Part shown: positions 58,301 through 64,000 of the stretch, piece after piece
Numbering within the stretch: position 1 is the stretch's first letter
How the letters are laid out: each line of letters begins with the position of its first letter
Source of the DNA: Marivirga harenae
GTDB lineage: Bacteria; Bacteroidota; Bacteroidia; Cytophagales; Cyclobacteriaceae
Direction of reading: 5' to 3'
Length of the DNA: 64,000 bases
NCBI RefSeq assembly: GCF_030534335.1
Contig: NZ_CP130565.1
Location: 3,121,501 to 3,185,500 of the forward strand
Made by a program: the position numbers and the translations under genes
The notes under the pieces: model-generated
Database searches by the model: none
What the model saw: only the letters and a program-made list of their open reading frames with translations
Told to the model about the DNA's origin: nothing

Positions 58301-61300
58301 ATTCATTGGTAAAAGTAAATTTGTAGTAATAGAAAATGCAGGCCATGAAGCTTTTTTAGATAATCCAAGTGGATTTAATCAATCAATACTGGATTTTGTC
58401 CTAAATGACTAATGAATTAAACGACAAGCTGTATGTCAATAGGCTTGATTCTACCGGATAATGCAATTCTATTATAGTTCAAAAGAACTCTGAGAGATCA
58501 AGAATGGCCAGGTGAAAAGTTGATAAATACTTAATAATACTATTTTTAAATATTCTGAAACTACTATATTTACGGGTGTATTAACTCTAGTAGACTTTAC
58601 TTTTAAAAGAAATGAAACTCTTGAAAATAGCGGCTAAAGCTATTGCAGTACTTATTTCAGTTATCGTAATTTTTATTGTGGCCGTATTCTTATTGGATAA
58701 CCGAAGCACTCATTATTTAAAAATCTCCAACATTCCTGAAGCGGAAAGAAATTCTTATCTGATAAAAAATGTAAATATTGTGCCCATGTCCTCCGACACT
58801 GTTTTAGTTGATAAAATGGTGCTCATCGAAGATGGAGCGATAACTGAAATTTCAAATGATATTAGCGTGGAGCAACACACCATCATTGATGGTAAAGATC
58901 AATACTTGATGCCTGGCTTGATCGATATGCATGTGCATGTTTGGGATGAATACGAATTAGGTTTGTATTTAGCCAGTGGAGTCACCACAGTACGAAACTT
59001 ATGGGGTCAGCCAATGCATTTAAGAATGAAGGAATTGATTGAATCTGGAGAGATTTTAAGTCCTAATTTTTTTACTAGTGGCCCTAAGCTTACAGGTTCA
59101 GAATTCATTGGGGATGATAATTTTCAGATTTTCAGTGAAGAGGAAGCTCGACAGATAGTTATCGATACGAAGGAAAAAGGCTATGATTTCATCAAAACCT
59201 ATTATGGATTGCCTCAGGAATATTTTGACGTGGTAATAGATCAAGCCAAGATTAGCGGTTTGGATATTGCTGCCCACCCGAGTTATAAAGTTGCTTATGA
59301 TTATCATTTCAATCCACAAATTAGATCAGTTGAGCATGCGGAAGATATAGTGCAGCAACCATTGGAATACAAATTGGATTCAGCAAAATTGGGAAAGGTA
59401 GTTGAAGATTTCTCAAAAGCTGAAGGTACTTCCTTTTGTCCCACACTTACTGTCTATCACAATATTTATAAAATGATTATAAATGATAGTATTCTAAATT
59501 CATCGGATTTGAATTATATGAATCCCTTAATACGGATGGTGGATAGTGAAGCGCAATTTAGTCGATGGAATAGTGCAAAAAGAAATGATAGCACAATTGA
59601 AATTAGCATTAGAAATCAACATGAATTTCATTTATTGGCTATTAGCAAACTGCACGAAGCTGGTGTAAACATAGTTTGTGGTACTGATGCGGGAATAGGG
59701 GTGACTATTCCCGGGAAATCCATTCATCAGGAACTGGCATTTTACAAGCAAGCTGGACTAAGAAATTATGAAGTTTTAAAAACAGCGACCATAAATCCAT
59801 CCAAAACTCATAAATTCTTAAATGACTTTGGTACTATTGAAAATGGTAAAGTGGCAAATCTGTTGCTTGTAGATGATAATCCTTTTGATAATTTAGCAAC
59901 TCTAGAACAACCTCAGATTGTCTTTTCGGGGGGCAGAATGATCAATCGAACTACCCTCGATACATTTGAGGTGAAAGCAGCCGAAAGATCAAATCTTTTA
60001 GCATCAGCCTTCCGTTATGTTGAATTTTTACTTTTTAAATAAATCTTTGAAAGTTCTGCTATGTCACAAATTATTACTTTTCGAAAGGCTCTAACTATAA
60101 GTCAGTTATTGATTGGCTTCTTAATTGCATTTCACATTTTGATTGTATCCCTCACGCTTTTTGAGATTGATTTTTTTATGAAATATACCTGGGGTGGGGA
60201 AATTACAAGTTCAAATGAATTTATAAAATTGGAGATGGTTTCAATCCTGGCTTCAAGCTTCTGTTTTTTACTGATTTTAATAAGACAGCGGGCTAAGTCA
60301 AAAGTCTGGTTAATCATATCAAGAATAGGCTTGAGTTTATTCTTTTTAATGTTTCTGTTAAATACGCTAGGAAATATATTGGCGGCATCAATATTTGAGA
60401 AATCCTTAGCCTTAGTAACAATTCTGATTGCCGTGCTTCTGCTTAGAATTATTTTAGAGCCAGTCAGGAAAAGATAATGGAAGGCTTTTTTACTTTTTTA
60501 CTTTTTTGATTTTCCCTGTTACTATGAGGATGTAGAATGTAATTGCCACACTTAATAATACGGACATGATCATCATGATTTTATTATTTTTTGGTGAATA
60601 AGAATAGAGTGTGAATCACCATCACACTCTAGATTTCAATTATTTTGAAGCTAAAAAACTGTCCACCTGATTAAAAAACCACTTAGGCTCATCGTAGAAA
60701 ATAAAGTGATAGGCTTCATCTGCAACCGCAATTTTCACATTATCAATATCTTTGCATTGCGCCTTGTAATTATTTTCAACAGTTTCTTTGGTACTACCAT
60801 ATTGCTCATATGCTGCCCATGCGCCTAATACCAAAACAGGTGCTTTTACCTTTTCCATTTCCGAACGAATATCGGTGGTGTACATTTCGCCATACGCTTG
60901 AGTGGTCACCGTTCTATTGCTATTGACCCCCATTTCAACTACTTTCTGTCGTTTGTCTTCATTTGCAATCATTCCTGCGACAATCATCTTCTGCTGTTGT
61001 GCAAAAGCTTCTTCGCTTACATTTTTCATATTGGTATTCATTTGATTAGCCATATTTTGAGCCATTTCTGGAGTAATTCCAGGCATCTGTACGGCAGGAA
61101 AATAGGGGATACCATCTACAGCAATGATTTTAGAAAAAAGTGTGGGAGCTTCTGCTGCTGCCCAAAGCGATAGGAAACCTCCCATACTGTGGCCCATTAA
61201 TATGGTATTCTTTAATTTATTGGATTTCACATAGTCTATCAGCTCATTTTTGACTTCTTTTAAGAAATGCTCGCTCTCCACATTTTCTTTATTCCCAAAC

Positions 61301-64000
61301 CCTTTTAATGTTATTAGATGGATTTCATAATCCTTTTTGTAATGAGCTGTTACATCATCCCATACATCGGCTGAACACGACATGCCATGAATGAGAATCA
61401 TAGGCTGTCCTTTTCCAACTATTGTGGTGCTCAGTATGTTTTCAGATTTTGCTTCTGTAGCCATCATTAAAAGGGCAATGCTCAATAGTGCTGTTGGTAA
61501 TTTTAAGAATAATTTTTTCATGACTTTTTTGTTTTGTTTGCTCAAATCAAGCACTGAATTTTGAGTTAATTAAATTTGATTGACCATTGGCTGGATTGTA
61601 TTGACCAACTGCATTCCTGCACAAAACGCTAGGAGCCTTATGAAATATCACTTCCAAATACCATTCGTCAATTCATACAAGCAGTTTGTCAAGCCAAGTT
61701 GTGAATAGCGTCTTCTTTAATATCTTTAGGGAATGATTGCGAAACAGTTAAAAAAATACAAAATCCATCACCTTTTCGGTTGGCTAATTTACTTTTCCAT
61801 AGCCATGGCTGGCTACTACGGTTTTTATGAAGATAAAATGGATTTGCTGTTGGTCACTTCGGTTTATGTAGTTTCTCATGCGATGATGTATTATATATCG
61901 CAATATGTATTGTCAGCTTTCAGTTTCAAAAAAGGCAAGCCGTGGTTATTTTTCATGGGCTATGTACTGCTCGCAATTTTCCTGTCATTTGTGATGTATG
62001 GAGTAATCTATTTGATTTTAGGAGATCAAATGCCGCTTTATTTCGGAAAAGAATTTCTTATGGTATATTCTGTATTTTTGATCTCTAATCTTTTTATGGG
62101 AGGAGTTTTGATTGGGATCAAATCTATGATAGACAAATCTCGTCAGCAAAAGTTTGAAAAGGAACGAAAGCAAGAAAGTCTTTTATCTGAGCTTAGCTAT
62201 TTGAAAGCCCAAGTCAATCCGCATTTTCTATTTAATACCATCAATAGCGTTTATGTATTGATTAAAATGGATCCTGATAAGGCTGCGGAAATGTTGATCA
62301 AATTATCTGATTTACTGCGCTCCCAACTGTATGACTTTAGTGGGGACCAGATTAGCATAGAGGAAGAACTACAGTATTTGGAGAATTATATTGAGCTAGA
62401 AAAGCTTCGAAGAGCTCATCGAGTGCAAGTAAATTTTGAGAGGAGAGGTGATTTATCGGGCTTTTCTATTCCACCTTTACTAATTATTCCTTTTCTGGAG
62501 AATTGTTTTAAACACCTTTCTTCTGATACCGACAAATCGAATATTGTTAACTTGATGATTGAAAAAAAATCTTCAGAATTAAGTATAGAATTATCAAATA
62601 CTTTTGACCTGCAATCGGCACCAAAAGAGGAGGGAGGAATTGGTTTAGCCAATGTAAAAAGAAGATTGGCCTTGCTTTTTCCAAATCAACATCAGCTGGC
62701 GATCAATAGAACAGATGAATTATTTATCGTAAATCTTGAACTAGACTTATCTGATTATGAGTAAGAACTTGAAAGTTTTAATTGTGGAAGATGAACACCT
62801 GGCAGCAGAAGGTTTAAAATCCTATGTTGCGGAGATTGCATTTTTAGAGCTGGTTGCTTCTTGCGAAAATGCTTTAGAAGCTAATAAACTTCTATCTGAA
62901 CAATCAATTGATTTGATATTTCTTGATATTCAAATGCCAAAAATCACTGGAATTGAATTTTTAAAATCACTTTCTAAACCTCCCATGGTGATTTTTACTA
63001 CTGCTTATCCTAATTATGCCTTACAGGGTTACGAACTGGATGTGATTGATTACCTGGTAAAGCCTTATCCTTTCGATCGCTTTTTAAAAGCAGTTAATAA
63101 AGCGAAAGATCGATTTGTTTTGGAGAATTCAAACAATCAGGAATCTGCAAAAGATCGAGCGTTAGATTGCTTCTTTGTGAAATCAGATCAAAAGCTGGAG
63201 AAAGTAGTGATAAAAGAAATTTGCTATGTTGAAGCAATGGAAAACTATGTAATTATACATACAGATTCGCAGAAAATCATCTCCTTAATGACGATGAAGA
63301 GTATGGAAGAAAAACTGCCTCCAGCACAATTTATAAGATCCCACAAAAGCTATATAGTGAACATTAGCAAGGTGGAATCAATAGAAGGCAACTGTCTGAA
63401 TGTCAAATCCAAACAGTTGCCCATTTCAAGACAAAACAAGTCGGAAGTCTTGAATAGAATTATTAGATAATCAGTCGTCACCTTTTATAGCAGATACATC
63501 TGCTTTCAAATCATCATCAGGTTGGCCTAATTTACCCGCTGCCTTTTTCTTTAAGTAGTGAGCTAAATCTTTTCTTACCTCACCAGACATAATGTAAAGT
63601 CCAATCATATTCGGGACAGACATGGCCAATATCATCATGTCTGAAAAGCTCAAGACTGCACCTAAACTCACAGATGCACCCACTACAACAAATACTAAGA
63701 AAGTGATTTTATAAGCTAATTCTGATTTGTTAGTTTTTCCAAAAAGATAAGTCCATCCTCTCATTCCATAATATGACCATGAAATCATGGTGGAAAAAGC
63801 AAAAAGGAATACCGCAATAGCCAATACATAAGGAAACCAACCGATTACAGAACCAAAGGCCTGAGCCGTTAATTTCACACCTGTAACATCTGGTACTTCG
63901 TGCATTCCAGTGAAGATTAATACTAATGCGGTAAGCGTACAAACCACTACCGTGTCAATAAATGGCTCCATCAAACCTACAAAACCCTCTGAAGGGGCAT

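Overview
The window looks like chromosome of a marine, AT-rich Bacteroidetes, most likely a Marivirga-like member of the Cytophagales. The signs are a SusD-type polysaccharide locus, a type IX secretion sorting domain, the exosortase F pair, many lipoproteins with a cysteine right after a short signal peptide, sodium-coupled transporters, and several TTG-N18/19-TAnnTTTA/G promoters of the Bacteroidetes type. The genus is inferred from overall gene character, not from a search. I saw no rRNA, tRNA, CRISPR array, insertion sequence or phage gene.

Layout. 1-8329: the downstream part of a beta-1,3-glucan (laminarin-like) utilisation locus: SusD (cut by the window edge), a PKD surface glycan-binding lipoprotein, a GH16 endoglucanase, a GH3 beta-glucosidase, a second GH16 and a sugar porter. 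Together they would bind the glucan at the surface, cut it, release glucose and import it. 8629-19362: housekeeping and stress genes: acyltransferase, MsrB, flavin reductase, a glycine betaine-type ABC importer with a lobe-swapped binding domain, Dps, a universal stress protein, DUF2062, YciH, a pseudouridine synthase, a membrane metallo-hydrolase and a YbiT-like ABC-F ATPase. 19564-25669: a large coiled-coil protein with a ruined P-loop, overlapping an MscS channel gene and followed by a propeller/OmpA protein; this is the most unusual unit in the window. 25813-27972: two NeuD/PglD-like acyltransferases run by overlap into exosortase XrtF and its partner protein.

28151-49724 holds metabolic and transport genes (3-hydroxyacyl-CoA dehydrogenase, periplasmic thioredoxin, BASS and SNF sodium symporters, TrpS, Tex, an SthA-like flavoprotein, bestrophin, penicillin acylase), a T9SS-exported subtilase, a DUF1573 protein, a TPR-SpoIIE phosphatase, and a metallo-beta-lactamase-fold gene broken by a one-base insertion. 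50142-62764 is rich in exported hydrolases: a beta-helix lipoprotein, a membrane-bound LytTR regulator, a four-gene run (outer-membrane protein, DUF2306, pepsin-like protease, beta-lactamase-like hydrolase), two alpha/beta hydrolases and an amidohydrolase. The right end has a LytS/LytTR two-component pair and, abutting it tail to tail, the end of a sodium:alanine symporter.

All functions come from reading motifs and protein layout by eye; no database search was run. Lengths, overlaps, motif positions and repeats were read directly from the sequence.
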